Shown here piece by piece: positions 51,874 to 61,192 of a stretch of DNA of 64,000 nucleotides. A program made the position numbers and the translations under genes. Where the stretch lies: NCBI GenBank assembly GCA_958295495.1, contig OY282352.1, positions 1,922,001-1,986,000 of the forward strand, written 5' to 3'. Each line of letters starts with the position of its first letter. Within the stretch, counting starts at the first letter, position 1. The stretch is from an uncultured Latescibacterota bacterium (GTDB lineage: Bacteria; Latescibacterota; UBA2968; UBA8231). The notes beneath the pieces were generated by a model that made no database searches, had not been told where the DNA came from, and was given only the letters and a program-made list of their open reading frames with translations.

Positions 51874-52761
51874 ATGCCAGTATTGAGCAAAACCAACCGC
51901 GCTGTCGAACTCCTCGCCGAGGATCAGCCAATCTACTACACAGGTGCCCACGCCGGACATGTGCTGACCTACGAGCAGGGCAAAGAGGACGCCGGCACTT
52001 GGGCCGACTACGTCAATGTCGGCATGGAACACGGTTCGTTCGACATGGCCGGACTAGACGCGTACTTGCGCGGCTTGGTCGCCGGCGGGCCGACGCGCAG
52101 CGGGCACCGGACTCCGGCGATCATCGTCGAGGCCCCGGTCGAGGGCCGGTCCGCGGAGATCGTGCGCTACAACGCTTGGCAGTTTCGGCAGATCTTGGGT
52201 CGGGGCGCACACGGAATTCTACTTTGCCAAGCCGAATCGGCCGCGGCCGTCCGGGCCTTTGTCGAGGCGTGCCGCTATCCGGTCAACACCATCGGCGTCG
52301 GTGCCGGCTTGGGCCGGGGCACGCGCGGCGTCGGCTCAGAGGGGGTGTGTGCGGGCGTGTGGGGCGTGAATCGCGACGAGTATCTGGCCAAGGCCGATCC
52401 TTGGCCGCTCAACCCGGAGGGCGAGCTGCTTTTAGGGCTGAAGATCGAGTCGGTGGCGGCCCTGCCCCACATCGAGGAAATCCTGTCCGTACCCGGGATC
52501 GGCTTTGCCGAAATGGGCCCGGGCGACTTGAGCCTTTCGCTGGGTTATCGGACGATGCCGCAGCCGTGGCCCGAGCAGATGCAGGAGACGCACGAGCGGG
52601 TCAAGGCCGCGTGTCGGCAAAACGGCGTGGCCTTTTTGGACGGGGCCGCACCCGCAACGGTCGCGGAGAAAATTGACGCTGGGGCGCGAGTGATCTCTGG
52701 GGGGAGAGAAGAAACGGCCCGGGCGGGGCGAGCGCACACGCGGCGGGAGATGCCGGTGTAA
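51874..52761 (+). CDS. HpcH/HpaI-family aldolase
   Basis: 295-aa class II aldolase of the HpcH/HpaI (citrate-lyase beta-like) family. Motifs are ADYVNVGMEHGSFDMAGL near residue 45, GAHGILLCQAES near 112, LGLKIESVAALPHIEEILSVPGIGFAEMGPGDLSLSLGY (metal Glu and Asp) near 188-225. These cleave 2-keto-3-deoxy or 4-hydroxy-2-oxo acids to pyruvate and an aldehyde, fitting the product of UxuA/IlvD. AAGGAGAG is 5 nt before ATG 51874. Confidence 0.88.
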   Translation: MPVLSKTNRAVELLAEDQPIYYTGAHAGHVLTYEQGKEDAGTWADYVNVGMEHGSFDMAGLDAYLRGLVAGGPTRSGHRTPAIIVEAPVEGRSAEIVRYNAWQFRQILGRGAHGILLCQAESAAAVRAFVEACRYPVNTIGVGAGLGRGTRGVGSEGVCAGVWGVNRDEYLAKADPWPLNPEGELLLGLKIESVAALPHIEEILSVPGIGFAEMGPGDLSLSLGYRTMPQPWPEQMQETHERVKAACRQNGVAFLDGAAPATVAEKIDAGARVISGGREETARAGRAHTRREMPV

Positions 52762-52762
52762 A

Positions 52763-54484
52763 ATGAACGACGAGAAAACCCTCCGCAGTGCGGCGTGGTT
52801 TGGCGACGAGTGGCATCAGGGTTTCGTGTCCCGCGGCTGGGCCAAAAACCAAGGACACCCTGAGCAGATGTTCGATGGCCGGCCAGTGATTGGGATCTGC
52901 AACACGTGGTCGGACTTGAACCCTTGCAACGCCCATCTGCGGATTTTGGCCGAGCAGGTCAAGCGCGGGGTGTACGAGGCCGGGGGCTTTCCGCTCGAGT
53001 TTCCGGTCACTTCGCTCGGCGAGACCATGATGAAACCGACGACCATGCTCTACCGCAACTTGGCGAGCATGGACGTGGAGGAAAGCATCCGCGCCAACCC
53101 GCTCGACGGGGTGGTGCTGCTGACCGGCTGCGACAAAACCACGCCAGCCTGTCTGATGGGAGCGGCGAGCGTTGACTTGCCGACCATCGCGGTGACGGGC
53201 GGGCCAATGCTCAACGGCAAATTCCGCAATCAGAATATCGGCTCTGGCACGGATGTCTATCGCTTTACGACCGAGCTACGGGCCGGGGGCATCTCGCGCT
53301 TGGAGTACCTAGAGGCCGAGGCCGGGATTTCGCGCTCAGACGGGCACTGCATGACCATGGGCACAGCCTCGACGATGGCCTGTATGGTCGAGACCCTCGG
53401 GCTGACGCTGCCGAGCGGCGCGGCAATTCCCGGGCCGGATGCGCGGCGCAAGCGCTTGGGGCATCTGGCGGGCAATCGCATCGTCGAGATGGTCCGAGAG
53501 GGCCTGTGTATGTCGCGCATTTTGACGCGGCCAGCCGTAGAAAACGCCATCAAGGTCAATGCCGCGCTGGGCGGCTCAACCAATTTCGTGGTGCATCTGT
53601 TGGCCATTGCCGGGCGGATCGGCGTCGCGCTCGACTTAGACGACTTCGATCGCTTGGGCAGCCGCATGCCGCACTTGGTCAACCTAATGCCCGCGGGCGA
53701 GTACCTGATGGAGGACTTTTTCTACGCCGGGGGCTTGCCCGCCGTGATCCAAGAGATGAAGGAGCATCTGCATCTGGATACCTTGACCGCGACCGGCAGG
53801 TCGCTCGGGGAGAACACGGCAGGGGCCCAATGCTACAACCGGGCGGTCATCGCCTCCATCGACGAGCCGCTCGAGGAAGCGGCCGGGATCGCCGTACTCC
53901 GGGGCAACCTCTGCCCGGACGGGGCCATTATCAAGCCCTCGGCCGCCTCGCCCGAGCGAATGAAGCACTGCGGGCGCGCCGTAGTCTTTGAAGACATAGA
54001 GGACTACAAAACGCGGATCGACGATCCCGCCCTCAACGTAGATAAAGACTGCGTACTGGTTTTGAAAGGCATTGGGCCAAAAGGGTTTCCCGGCATGCCC
54101 GAAGCCGGAAAGTTCGGCTTGCCCAAGAAGCTGTTGCAGCAAGGGGTGCGCGATATGGTTTGCATCTCGGACGGGCGGATGAGCGGCACGGCCTACGGCA
54201 CGGTGATTCTGCACGTGGCACCCGAAGCGGCGGTGGGCGGTCCGCTGGCATTAGTGCAGGAAGGCGACCTGATCGAGTTAGATGTGGAGAAGCGGTCGTT
54301 GAATATGGCCGTGTCCGATGAGGAGTTGGAGAAAAGACGCCGGGCGTGGACGCCGCCTGCGCCCGTCGTCACACGGGGCTATGCTGGGCTGTACGTCCGG
54401 CACGTGCTCCAAGCCGACAAGGGCGTTGATCTGGACATTCTGGTCGGCGGCTCTGGGCCGGATGTCTATCGGGAGCCGCGCTAG
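52763..54484 (+). CDS. IlvD/EDD-family sugar-acid dehydratase
   Basis: 573-aa iron-sulfur dehydratase. Cluster and metal residues are visible: GICNTWSDLNPCNAHL (Cys46), TGCDKTTPACLMGAAS (Cys123, Lys125) and GHCMTMGTASTMACM (Cys near 196), then NAALGGSTNFVVHL and a C-terminal SDGRMSGTAYG. The CDKTTPACLMG form is typical of L-arabinonate or D-xylonate/fuconate dehydratases rather than the branched-chain IlvD. ATG 52763 is 1 nt after the aldolase stop. It gives a 2-keto-3-deoxy acid for the aldolase. Confidence 0.92.
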   Translation: MNDEKTLRSAAWFGDEWHQGFVSRGWAKNQGHPEQMFDGRPVIGICNTWSDLNPCNAHLRILAEQVKRGVYEAGGFPLEFPVTSLGETMMKPTTMLYRNLASMDVEESIRANPLDGVVLLTGCDKTTPACLMGAASVDLPTIAVTGGPMLNGKFRNQNIGSGTDVYRFTTELRAGGISRLEYLEAEAGISRSDGHCMTMGTASTMACMVETLGLTLPSGAAIPGPDARRKRLGHLAGNRIVEMVREGLCMSRILTRPAVENAIKVNAALGGSTNFVVHLLAIAGRIGVALDLDDFDRLGSRMPHLVNLMPAGEYLMEDFFYAGGLPAVIQEMKEHLHLDTLTATGRSLGENTAGAQCYNRAVIASIDEPLEEAAGIAVLRGNLCPDGAIIKPSAASPERMKHCGRAVVFEDIEDYKTRIDDPALNVDKDCVLVLKGIGPKGFPGMPEAGKFGLPKKLLQQGVRDMVCISDGRMSGTAYGTVILHVAPEAAVGGPLALVQEGDLIELDVEKRSLNMAVSDEELEKRRRAWTPPAPVVTRGYAGLYVRHVLQADKGVDLDILVGGSGPDVYREPR

Positions 54485-54574
54485 TTCGCAACGGGCTGTT
54501 GGCTTGCGACGAGCTTCGATGAAACTCGAGCACGGGTTGCCAACATCGCCCTACTTGGCGTCGCAACGTCGGCC

Positions 54575-54742
54575 ATGCGAGCAGAATTGGACGACATGAG
54601 CATCGAGGGTTTCGACCTGCATCACGCGCTCAATACTGACGAGAGGTGGAACGAGTTCACAAGAGAGGTCTTTGACCACGAGCTTAGGCTGCTCGGTACG
54701 GAGCGTCTCCCTATGCAGGGGAGCCGTGGAATGGACCAATAG
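54575..54742 (+). pseudogene. Unidentified C-terminal gene fragment
   Basis: Frame MRAELDDMSIEGFDLHHALNTDERWNEFTREVFDHELRLLGTERLPMQG has good coding texture and is also open upstream (ARVANIALLGVATSA). No start codon or family is clear. It fills the 275 nt between the IlvD gene and the TonB receptor and probably is the tail of a lost gene. Confidence 0.3.
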
Positions 54743-54759
54743 CTTTCAGGAGATCATTT

Positions 54760-57700
54760 ATGCCGACAAACAGAGTTCGCGTTTTATTTTTTCTTCCCGC
54801 GCTGCTGGGTGCCGTCCTGTTGGGCGAATCCGCTTGGGCCCAGTCCCAAGCGACCACCGGCGTCATCCGCGGCTTGGTGTGGGACCAGTTCAGCCATCCC
54901 ATTGGCAACGCCACGATCTCGATCAAAGAGACGCGGACTAACTACGAGCGCACGCTCAATTCGTCTGAGTTGGGGCTGTTCACGGCGACCTTGCTGCCCT
55001 TGGGGCACTACGAGGTAACGGTGCAGGCGGCTGGGCATAGCGAAATGCGGCAGACCGGGGTGCAGGTGCGGGTCGGCGAGACCGTGGAGCTGATCGTCAA
55101 AATGGTGCCGCAGTTGGAGGAGCTGGTCGTTGAGGCGACAGCACCCACGGTGGACATCACCCAGAGCGAGCCGGCCACGCGCCTGCCTGAAGAAGCCGTG
55201 CAGGACTTGCCCAACAACGGGCGCAATTTCCTCGACCTGACCTTGTTGACCCCGGGCGTGGCCATTGTGCAGGGGCCCGATGGCGACGAACTGACCATTG
55301 CCGGCCAGCGCGGCATTCACAACAACATCTCGGTGGATGGGGCCGATTTCAACAACCCCTTCTTCGGCGAACAACGCGGCGGTCAGCGCCCGGCCTTTAC
55401 CTTCAATTTGGACGCGGTGGAGGAAATCGTCGTGGTGCCCCAAGGAGCCAACGCCGAATTTGGCCGCTCTAGCGGCGGGTTTGTCAATGTCATCACCAAG
55501 TCGGGCACCAATGACCTGCACGGATCCGTGCATTTTTTCGGCAAGCACGACGCCTTGTCTGGGACGGCCCGGCACCAAGGGATGGAACGCGATCCTGATT
55601 TCAGTCAAGTGCAGTTCGGCTTCACCTTGGGCGGTCCCCTAATCGCGGACAAAGCCTTCTTCTTTACCGCGTACGACCAGCAGGTTTTTGAAGACACCAA
55701 GCAGGACGATATCGGGCGCATGGACGCTGGCTTGCGCGAGTTCATGGACGGGGAGTTCAGCGGGGCCTTGGCCGGAGACTACGGGGCCATCGACCGCACC
55801 AACGACGCCCGCGCTTTTCTCGCCAAGGCCGACTACTACCTGTCGGAGACGCACTATGCCACCTTCAAATACAACTACACTTGGTCGGAACAGAAAAACG
55901 GAACGTTCGACGTCGATTCGTGGGCCCGCAGTGCCAACGCGGTCGAACGGGATTGGTCCCATGCCTTCAACGGCAGTTTGCTATCGGTGCTGTCCGCCAC
56001 CGCGACCAACGAGTTCCGCTTCCAGATCGCCCGCGAGGATAGGCCGCGTCCCTACCGCGGGCCGGACAACCCCAAAACCGGCCGGCCTTTCCCCGATACG
56101 GGCATGGATTTTGACAAGGGCTATCGCTTTGGCATGCCCTTCTTCATTCCGGTTAAGTACTACGATAGCCGCATTCAGGTACTCGACAATGTTTCCGTGA
56201 GCAAGGGGGATCACTTGATCAAAGCCGGTGTCGAGTGGAACCGGGTCGAATCTACACAGACCTTCATCGGCTTTGCCAATGGCCGCTACATCTTCAATTC
56301 GGTAGAGGGCTTCCTCGAGTTCGTCGAGCAGGGCAACGGCTATGTCGAGTGCTCTGACGGCACTGCTAGCATGGACGGGGCCTGCCCTGAGGGGACGGAC
56401 ATCACTGGCCCCGTCTTGTTCTATTTGCAGCGGGCCGGCGTCGGCGGCCTGACGGTGGAAGAGGCGGGTACGCAAAGTATCCCGCAGCACGAGTTGGCCC
56501 TGTTCGTGCAGGACAGTTGGAAGCCCTCGGACGAGCTAACGCTCAATTACGGTCTGCGCTGGGAGGCCCAGATCCAGCCCGAGGTACTCACCGATCCGGC
56601 CGAGGTGTTCTTCGCCGATTTCATTGGCCAAACGGCGACCAACGAAACCGGCACGTACAAATTTCCCTCCAACGGCAAAATTCCCTCGGACTGGGATATG
56701 TTCCAGCCGCGGCTAGGGGTGGCCTACGATGTACAGGGCGACAACAAGACCTTGTTGCGCGGCAGTGCCGGGATTTACTACGCCCGCATCCCGGGCCTGA
56801 ACGTGGCCGGTACGCGCTCGACCAACGGCTCGCGCGGCCAGTCCATTTTCCGCTCCAGTGCCCTAACGCTCGATTTGGGACCGCCGCCGCCCTACGGCGA
56901 GTTGTTGCCCGCGTCCCAAGGCGATCCCTTCCGGCCCGATATTACGGTCTTCGACCAAAATTTCGAGAACCCACGTACCCTCAGTACCAACGTGGGTATT
57001 GAACGCGAGCTGCATCCGTGGGGTTTGGTGGGATCTTTCGGTTACACCTATTCCCGCACCGACCACCTGACGCGCTTTGTCAACCGCAACGACGCGGTCT
57101 TCGGCTCCCCGTGGTCAACGGGCTTGGGCGCGGACGGCAGCAACGGCATAAACAACTTGACCGTGGTCGAGAGCACGGCCAAGTCGCGCTACCACGGCCT
57201 CAGCCTTGGGTTGCGGCAGATGGTGCAAGAGAACTTGCAGTTCCAGCTCAACTATACCTTGTCGTGGGATCGGTCCGACGACGACAACGAGCGCGATCCC
57301 TTCACTTTCCGCTATGTTGATCCAACTCAGTTGGAGCGCGAGTGGGGCTACTCGGACCGCGACCAGCGCCACCGCTTCAACGGGTGGGCCTTGGCCGAGT
57401 TGCCCGGCGCGGTCTTCCTCAACCAGCGCGTGAGTTACTATTCGGCGCAGCCGACCTCCGAATCCTGCGGCGCAGCCAACCGGGGCTCGGGCGAGCCCTC
57501 AACTAACCCGTGGGGGGCCGCCTCCGACCGGATATGCGGCAACGGCTCCATTATCGAACGCAACACCCTGCGCAAGGACAACGCATTTTTCTCTTATGAC
57601 GTGCGCCTGTCGCGGCCCATTCCTTTGGGCAACGGCCAATTGGAGGTCCTCGTCGAGGTCTTCAACCTGTTCAACGCGGATAACTTCCGCGATCCCTCCA

Positions 57701-57792
57701 GCGCCGGTTTGCTGTTCAATTTTGACGGCACAGTGCAGTCGGGCTTGGGCGATCCGCGCGAGGTGCAGGTCGGCTTGCGCTACACCTATTGA
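54760..57792 (+). CDS. TonB-dependent receptor with carboxypeptidase-like N-terminal domain (Oar-like)
   Basis: 1010-aa outer-membrane protein. A signal peptide ends near AWA (residue 27); a carboxypeptidase-regulatory-like domain follows (GVIRGLVWDQFSHPIGNATISIKETRTN, about 35-110), then a plug (LPEEAVQDLPNNGRNFLDLTLLTPGVAI...ISVDGADFNNPFFG) and a beta-barrel ending in VGLRYTY. No TonB box can be confirmed. GGAG precedes ATG 54760. It imports a large substrate. Location after the sugar-acid operon suggests an oligosaccharide, which is inference. Confidence 0.92.
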   Translation: MPTNRVRVLFFLPALLGAVLLGESAWAQSQATTGVIRGLVWDQFSHPIGNATISIKETRTNYERTLNSSELGLFTATLLPLGHYEVTVQAAGHSEMRQTGVQVRVGETVELIVKMVPQLEELVVEATAPTVDITQSEPATRLPEEAVQDLPNNGRNFLDLTLLTPGVAIVQGPDGDELTIAGQRGIHNNISVDGADFNNPFFGEQRGGQRPAFTFNLDAVEEIVVVPQGANAEFGRSSGGFVNVITKSGTNDLHGSVHFFGKHDALSGTARHQGMERDPDFSQVQFGFTLGGPLIADKAFFFTAYDQQVFEDTKQDDIGRMDAGLREFMDGEFSGALAGDYGAIDRTNDARAFLAKADYYLSETHYATFKYNYTWSEQKNGTFDVDSWARSANAVERDWSHAFNGSLLSVLSATATNEFRFQIAREDRPRPYRGPDNPKTGRPFPDTGMDFDKGYRFGMPFFIPVKYYDSRIQVLDNVSVSKGDHLIKAGVEWNRVESTQTFIGFANGRYIFNSVEGFLEFVEQGNGYVECSDGTASMDGACPEGTDITGPVLFYLQRAGVGGLTVEEAGTQSIPQHELALFVQDSWKPSDELTLNYGLRWEAQIQPEVLTDPAEVFFADFIGQTATNETGTYKFPSNGKIPSDWDMFQPRLGVAYDVQGDNKTLLRGSAGIYYARIPGLNVAGTRSTNGSRGQSIFRSSALTLDLGPPPPYGELLPASQGDPFRPDITVFDQNFENPRTLSTNVGIERELHPWGLVGSFGYTYSRTDHLTRFVNRNDAVFGSPWSTGLGADGSNGINNLTVVESTAKSRYHGLSLGLRQMVQENLQFQLNYTLSWDRSDDDNERDPFTFRYVDPTQLEREWGYSDRDQRHRFNGWALAELPGAVFLNQRVSYYSAQPTSESCGAANRGSGEPSTNPWGAASDRICGNGSIIERNTLRKDNAFFSYDVRLSRPIPLGNGQLEVLVEVFNLFNADNFRDPSSAGLLFNFDGTVQSGLGDPREVQVGLRYTY

Positions 57793-57849
57793 GCGGTGCA
57801 AGGTGCCCCTTCTTCGTAGGAAGAGGTCGGCAGCTACAAGTGGGAGCAG

Positions 57850-59085
57850 ATGGAACGACTAATCAGCCTGTTTGGACTTTTGATCATGGTCGCCTTGGCC
57901 TTAGCCTTGAGCACCGACCGGCGCAAGGTGGATCAACGGATCCTGTTGGGGGGACTAGGGCTTCAATTCACCTTGGCGCTGCTCATTCTCAAGACGCAGT
58001 TCGGCGAGGCGTTTTTCGGCCATATCGGCACTCTCTTTACCGCCTTGTTCAACTATGTCGATGCCGGGTCCGAATTTGTTTTTGGCACTGATTTCGGCGA
58101 GCATTTTTTCGCTTTTAAGGTGCTGCCGACCATTATTTTTTTTTCCGCCCTGATGAGTGTGCTCTACCACTTGGGCTTGGTCCAGTACGTGGTGGCGGCC
58201 TTCGCTTGGGTCATGCGACGCACCCTGCACACCTCGGGCGCGGAGAGCTTGGCCGCGGCGGCCAATGTCTTCGTCGGCCAGACCGAGGCCCCGCTGGTAG
58301 TGCGCCCATACGTGGCCAGCATGACCCGGTCGGAGTTGATGGCCTTGATGGTGGGCGGCTTTGCCACCATTGCCGGGGGCGTATTGGCGGCCTTCGTGGG
58401 CTTGGGGATCGACGCCGGTCACTTGGTGGCCGCCTCGGTGATTTCGGCCCCGGCCGCGCTGATGGTGGCCAAGGTGATGCAGCCAGAAGTGGAGGCATCC
58501 AAGACCTTGGGGCAGGTAGCCCTCGAGGTGGAGCGCACGGCCACCAATGTGGTGGAAGCCGCGGCCAACGGCACCTTGGACGGTTTGCGGCTGGCCCTGA
58601 ACGTGGGTGCCATGCTCATTGCCGCCTTGGGGTTGATCGCCCTGCTGGACGGGTCGCTGGGCTTATTGGGCCGGGGCGTGGGCTACATCCTCGGTATGGA
58701 GGGCTTGGAGTGGTCTTTGTCCGCGGTGCTGGGCTACCTCTTTGCACCCTTTGCTTGGTCAATGGGCATTGAGGCCGGGGATTGTTTGGCGGCCGGCGAG
58801 TTGTTGGGCAAGAAAATGGTGGCCAACGAATTTGTCTCGTACGTCCAATTGAGCCAGTGGATCCAGCCCGGCTCGGGCGTAGATATGAGTCCGCGCTCGG
58901 TGGTTATTTTGACTTATGCCCTGTGCGGTTTCGCCAACTTAGGCAGTATTGGCATCCAGATCGGCGGCATCGGCGGCATTGCCCCTGAGCGGCGCGGCGA
59001 TTTGGCGCGTTTGGGTTTCCGCGCCATGCTCGGCGGCACTTTGGCCTGTTTTATGACGGCCTGCGTGGCCGGGATTCTACTGTAG
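57850..59085 (+). CDS. nupC: Concentrative nucleoside transporter (NupC-like)
   Basis: 411-aa cation-coupled nucleoside importer. ANVFVGQTEAPLVVRPYVASMTRSELMALM and YALCGFANLGSIGIQIGGIGGIAPERRGDLARLG are the two signature regions of the CNT family. Nine to ten hydrophobic segments are present. Nucleosides are co-transported with H+ or Na+. It lies 57 nt after the TonB receptor stop, so the two genes may share a transcript. Confidence 0.93.
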   Translation: MERLISLFGLLIMVALALALSTDRRKVDQRILLGGLGLQFTLALLILKTQFGEAFFGHIGTLFTALFNYVDAGSEFVFGTDFGEHFFAFKVLPTIIFFSALMSVLYHLGLVQYVVAAFAWVMRRTLHTSGAESLAAAANVFVGQTEAPLVVRPYVASMTRSELMALMVGGFATIAGGVLAAFVGLGIDAGHLVAASVISAPAALMVAKVMQPEVEASKTLGQVALEVERTATNVVEAAANGTLDGLRLALNVGAMLIAALGLIALLDGSLGLLGRGVGYILGMEGLEWSLSAVLGYLFAPFAWSMGIEAGDCLAAGELLGKKMVANEFVSYVQLSQWIQPGSGVDMSPRSVVILTYALCGFANLGSIGIQIGGIGGIAPERRGDLARLGFRAMLGGTLACFMTACVAGILL

Positions 59086-59222
59086 GCACGGCGCGATTCT
59101 CCACTACTTTCGCGTCCCTGACCCAAACTGCATAGCGATTGGCCGAATTCTCTGAAAAGGCGGCAATCCATTGCGCCATGAGAGGATGGTCGTCTATATC
59201 TGCTCGTGAGAGCGCATTTCGA

Positions 59223-59630
59223 TTATGCCAGCTCGGCACGGCAGCCGAGCACGGCAATGGCCTCGACCTCGACGAGCATACCGGGCAGCACTAAGTCGGC
59301 GACCGTCACGGTGGAACTGGCGGGGATGTGGTTGGGAAAGGCTTCGGCGCGGGCGGCCGAGTACTCAGGATAGAGGCGGGTGTCGGTGATAAACGAGGTG
59401 ATTTTGACTATGTCGTCCATGGTCGCCCCGGCTTCGGCAAGTACGGCGCGGATGTTGGCAAAGACTTGGCGCGACTGGGCGGCCATGTCGCCGCGGCCGA
59501 CGAGGTGCCCCTCCGGGTCGAGGGGGCCTTGGCCGGAGACATAGATTGTATCGCCTATCTGCACGGCCTGCGAGATGCGGAATTTCTCGGTCCAGGGCCA
59601 AGCGGGGTTGTGTGCTTTGCGTTGGGTCAT
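59223..59630 (-). CDS. RidA-family protein
   Basis: 135-aa YjgF/YER057c/UK114 protein. SGQGPLDPEGHLVGRGDMAAQSRQVFANIRAVLAEAGATMDDIVKITSFITD and the C-terminal SSTVTVADLVLPGMLVEVEAIAV match the family; the conserved Arg normally in xxR(T)xVxV is not obvious, so the enamine-deaminase site may be altered. Canonical RidA destroys 2-aminoacrylate made by PLP enzymes. Its ribosome-binding region is tandemly duplicated (see repeat at 59633). Confidence 0.8.
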   Translation of the reverse strand: MTQRKAHNPAWPWTEKFRISQAVQIGDTIYVSGQGPLDPEGHLVGRGDMAAQSRQVFANIRAVLAEAGATMDDIVKITSFITDTRLYPEYSAARAEAFPNHIPASSTVTVADLVLPGMLVEVEAIAVLGCRAELA

Positions 59631-59632
59631 GG

Positions 59633-59672
59633 TGGATTTCCTCCTAATAAGCTGGATTTCCTCCTAATAAGC
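59633..59672. repeat. Tandem duplication of the ridA ribosome-binding region
   Basis: Two perfect 20-bp units TGGATTTCCTCCTAATAAGC in tandem (59633-59652, 59653-59672). On the minus strand each contains AGGAGG, so the RidA gene has two identical Shine-Dalgarno sites, the near one 7 nt from its ATG at 59630. Confidence 0.9.
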
Positions 59673-59849
59673 GCGTTTGGAGTTCGACTAAGCGGCTAAG
59701 CGAAGGACGGTATAAACGGTATAAGTCTGAGAACACAGCCAAGTTTGAAGCCCGTTGTGGGCCATGACCTCGAACTCAGGAACCAATCCGCGTAGTTGAT
59801 GAGAACGGTCGCATTGCCTGCATCATCGGGGACTGATTCGTTAGCTCTC

Positions 59850-59975
59850 TTATCGAGAAACTGCTCGACCTCGTTCTACAAATCGTTTGAGGCGGACGGC
59901 CAGAAAAAGCCCTTCCCAAGCGCGGTCTGGCGCGGCCGGGTTGCGAATCGTTACGGTGACGTGCGTTGCTCCCAT
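59850..59975 (-). pseudogene. Clan AA aspartic protease with internal deletion
   Basis: Minus-strand frame from ATG 59975 reads MGATHVTVTIRNPAAPDRAWEGLFL-AVRLKRFVERG. The start matches retropepsin-like clan AA proteases (M-G-x-T-x-V-x-V-x-N-P...W-E-G-x-F-L-V-D-T-G), but the catalytic D-T-G and everything after are missing; the frame jumps to a tail like the family C-terminus. Surrounding DNA from 59673 to 60045 shows no other gene. Confidence 0.45.
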
Positions 59976-60045
59976 GGCAAGGTCCTTTCTTTTAGTTCGT
60001 TACTCTTCAGGAACTTAACGGTCGGGGTTTTCATCTTTCCTCCTC

Positions 60046-61179
60046 CTACTGCCAGAGCGGCTCTCCGTCCTCTAGCATACTCTGCAAAAACGCCTCGTTT
60101 AGCTCCACCCCCAGCCCCGGCTTTTCGCTCAGCACTATGTGCCCCTCCTGAATCACCGGCTCGTCGGAGAGGACTACCTCGCTCCAAGTCGGGTCGTCGT
60201 AGCGATGGAACTCCAAGGCGAGAAAATTGGGCACACTGGCGCAGACGTGGGCGTCGGCCACGGTGCTCAAGGCGCTGGAATTGTTGTGCGGGGCAAAGGG
60301 GATGTAGTAGGTCTCGGCCATGTTGGCAATTTTGCGACACTCGGATAGGCCGCCGCACTTGGAAATGTCGGGCATGATGATATCGACCGCTTGCTGTTCG
60401 AGCATGTCGCGGAAGCCGTAGCGCAAATAGGCGTTCTCGCCGGCGCAGATCGGGGTGCGGGTCGAGTCGGTGATGCGCTTGAGGGCGTCGATATTCTCGG
60501 GCGGCACCGGCTCTTCGAGCCACATCAGATTCAGGCCCTCGAGCGCGTGGGCGAACTTCATCCCGGCGGTGGCGTCGTAGCGACCGTGCAGGTCAATGGC
60601 CAAGTCCATCTGGGGGCCAACCGCCTCGCGGATCTGGTGGGCTTGGTCAACCAGATCCGCTAACTCGGCCGGGGTGACCGACCAGTTCCAAGGATCGAGC
60701 TTTTCGGGGTGGCCCGGGTCGTCGAGGTCGAACTTAATCGCGTTGAAGCCTTTGGCGCGTGCGTCCTCGGCGCGCCTTTTGTAATCCGAATGGGCACTAT
60801 CGACGTAGAGCCGCACCCGGTCGCGGAATTTGCCGCCCAAGAGCCGGTAAACGGGTGTGCCTTGGGCCTTACCTGCCAAATCCCAAAGCGCGACCTCGAG
60901 GCCGGTCAGTGCCGAAATCGCCAGGCCCGACATGCCGCCGCGGAAGATGTAGCTGCGACGGATACCTTCAAAGAGCGCATCGACATCGCGCGGGTCCTTG
61001 CCGATGAGCTGGGCGGCCATGGACTGGGTGGAGCCGCGCCAGCCGCCATCGACGTGGCTGGCCTCGCCGGTGCCGTAGATGCCCTCGTCCGCGTGGATGC
61101 GGACGTAGTGGTAGAGATAGCGGGGTTGGCCGTTGGCCTGTACGCGCACTTCGGCGGTTTTGACATCGGTGATCTTCAA
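60046..61179 (-). CDS. Enolase-superfamily dehydratase (galactonate-dehydratase-like)
   Basis: 377-aa enzyme. Metal ligands Asp196 (IDLHGRYD), Glu222 (LEEPVPPE) and Glu248 (GENAYLR); His298 in FAPHNNSS; N-terminal TAEVRVQANGQPRYLYHYVRI. The D-x-H pair after the first metal ligand (His198) and C-terminal His are typical of D-galactonate/D-gluconate-type dehydratases. It starts with TTG 61179, AAAGGGG upstream. It is followed downstream by the RidA region. It probably yields a 2-keto-3-deoxy acid. Confidence 0.88.
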   Translation of the reverse strand: MKITDVKTAEVRVQANGQPRYLYHYVRIHADEGIYGTGEASHVDGGWRGSTQSMAAQLIGKDPRDVDALFEGIRRSYIFRGGMSGLAISALTGLEVALWDLAGKAQGTPVYRLLGGKFRDRVRLYVDSAHSDYKRRAEDARAKGFNAIKFDLDDPGHPEKLDPWNWSVTPAELADLVDQAHQIREAVGPQMDLAIDLHGRYDATAGMKFAHALEGLNLMWLEEPVPPENIDALKRITDSTRTPICAGENAYLRYGFRDMLEQQAVDIIMPDISKCGGLSECRKIANMAETYYIPFAPHNNSSALSTVADAHVCASVPNFLALEFHRYDDPTWSEVVLSDEPVIQEGHIVLSEKPGLGVELNEAFLQSMLEDGEPLWQ

Positions 61180-61192
61180 TGGAGCCCCTTTC

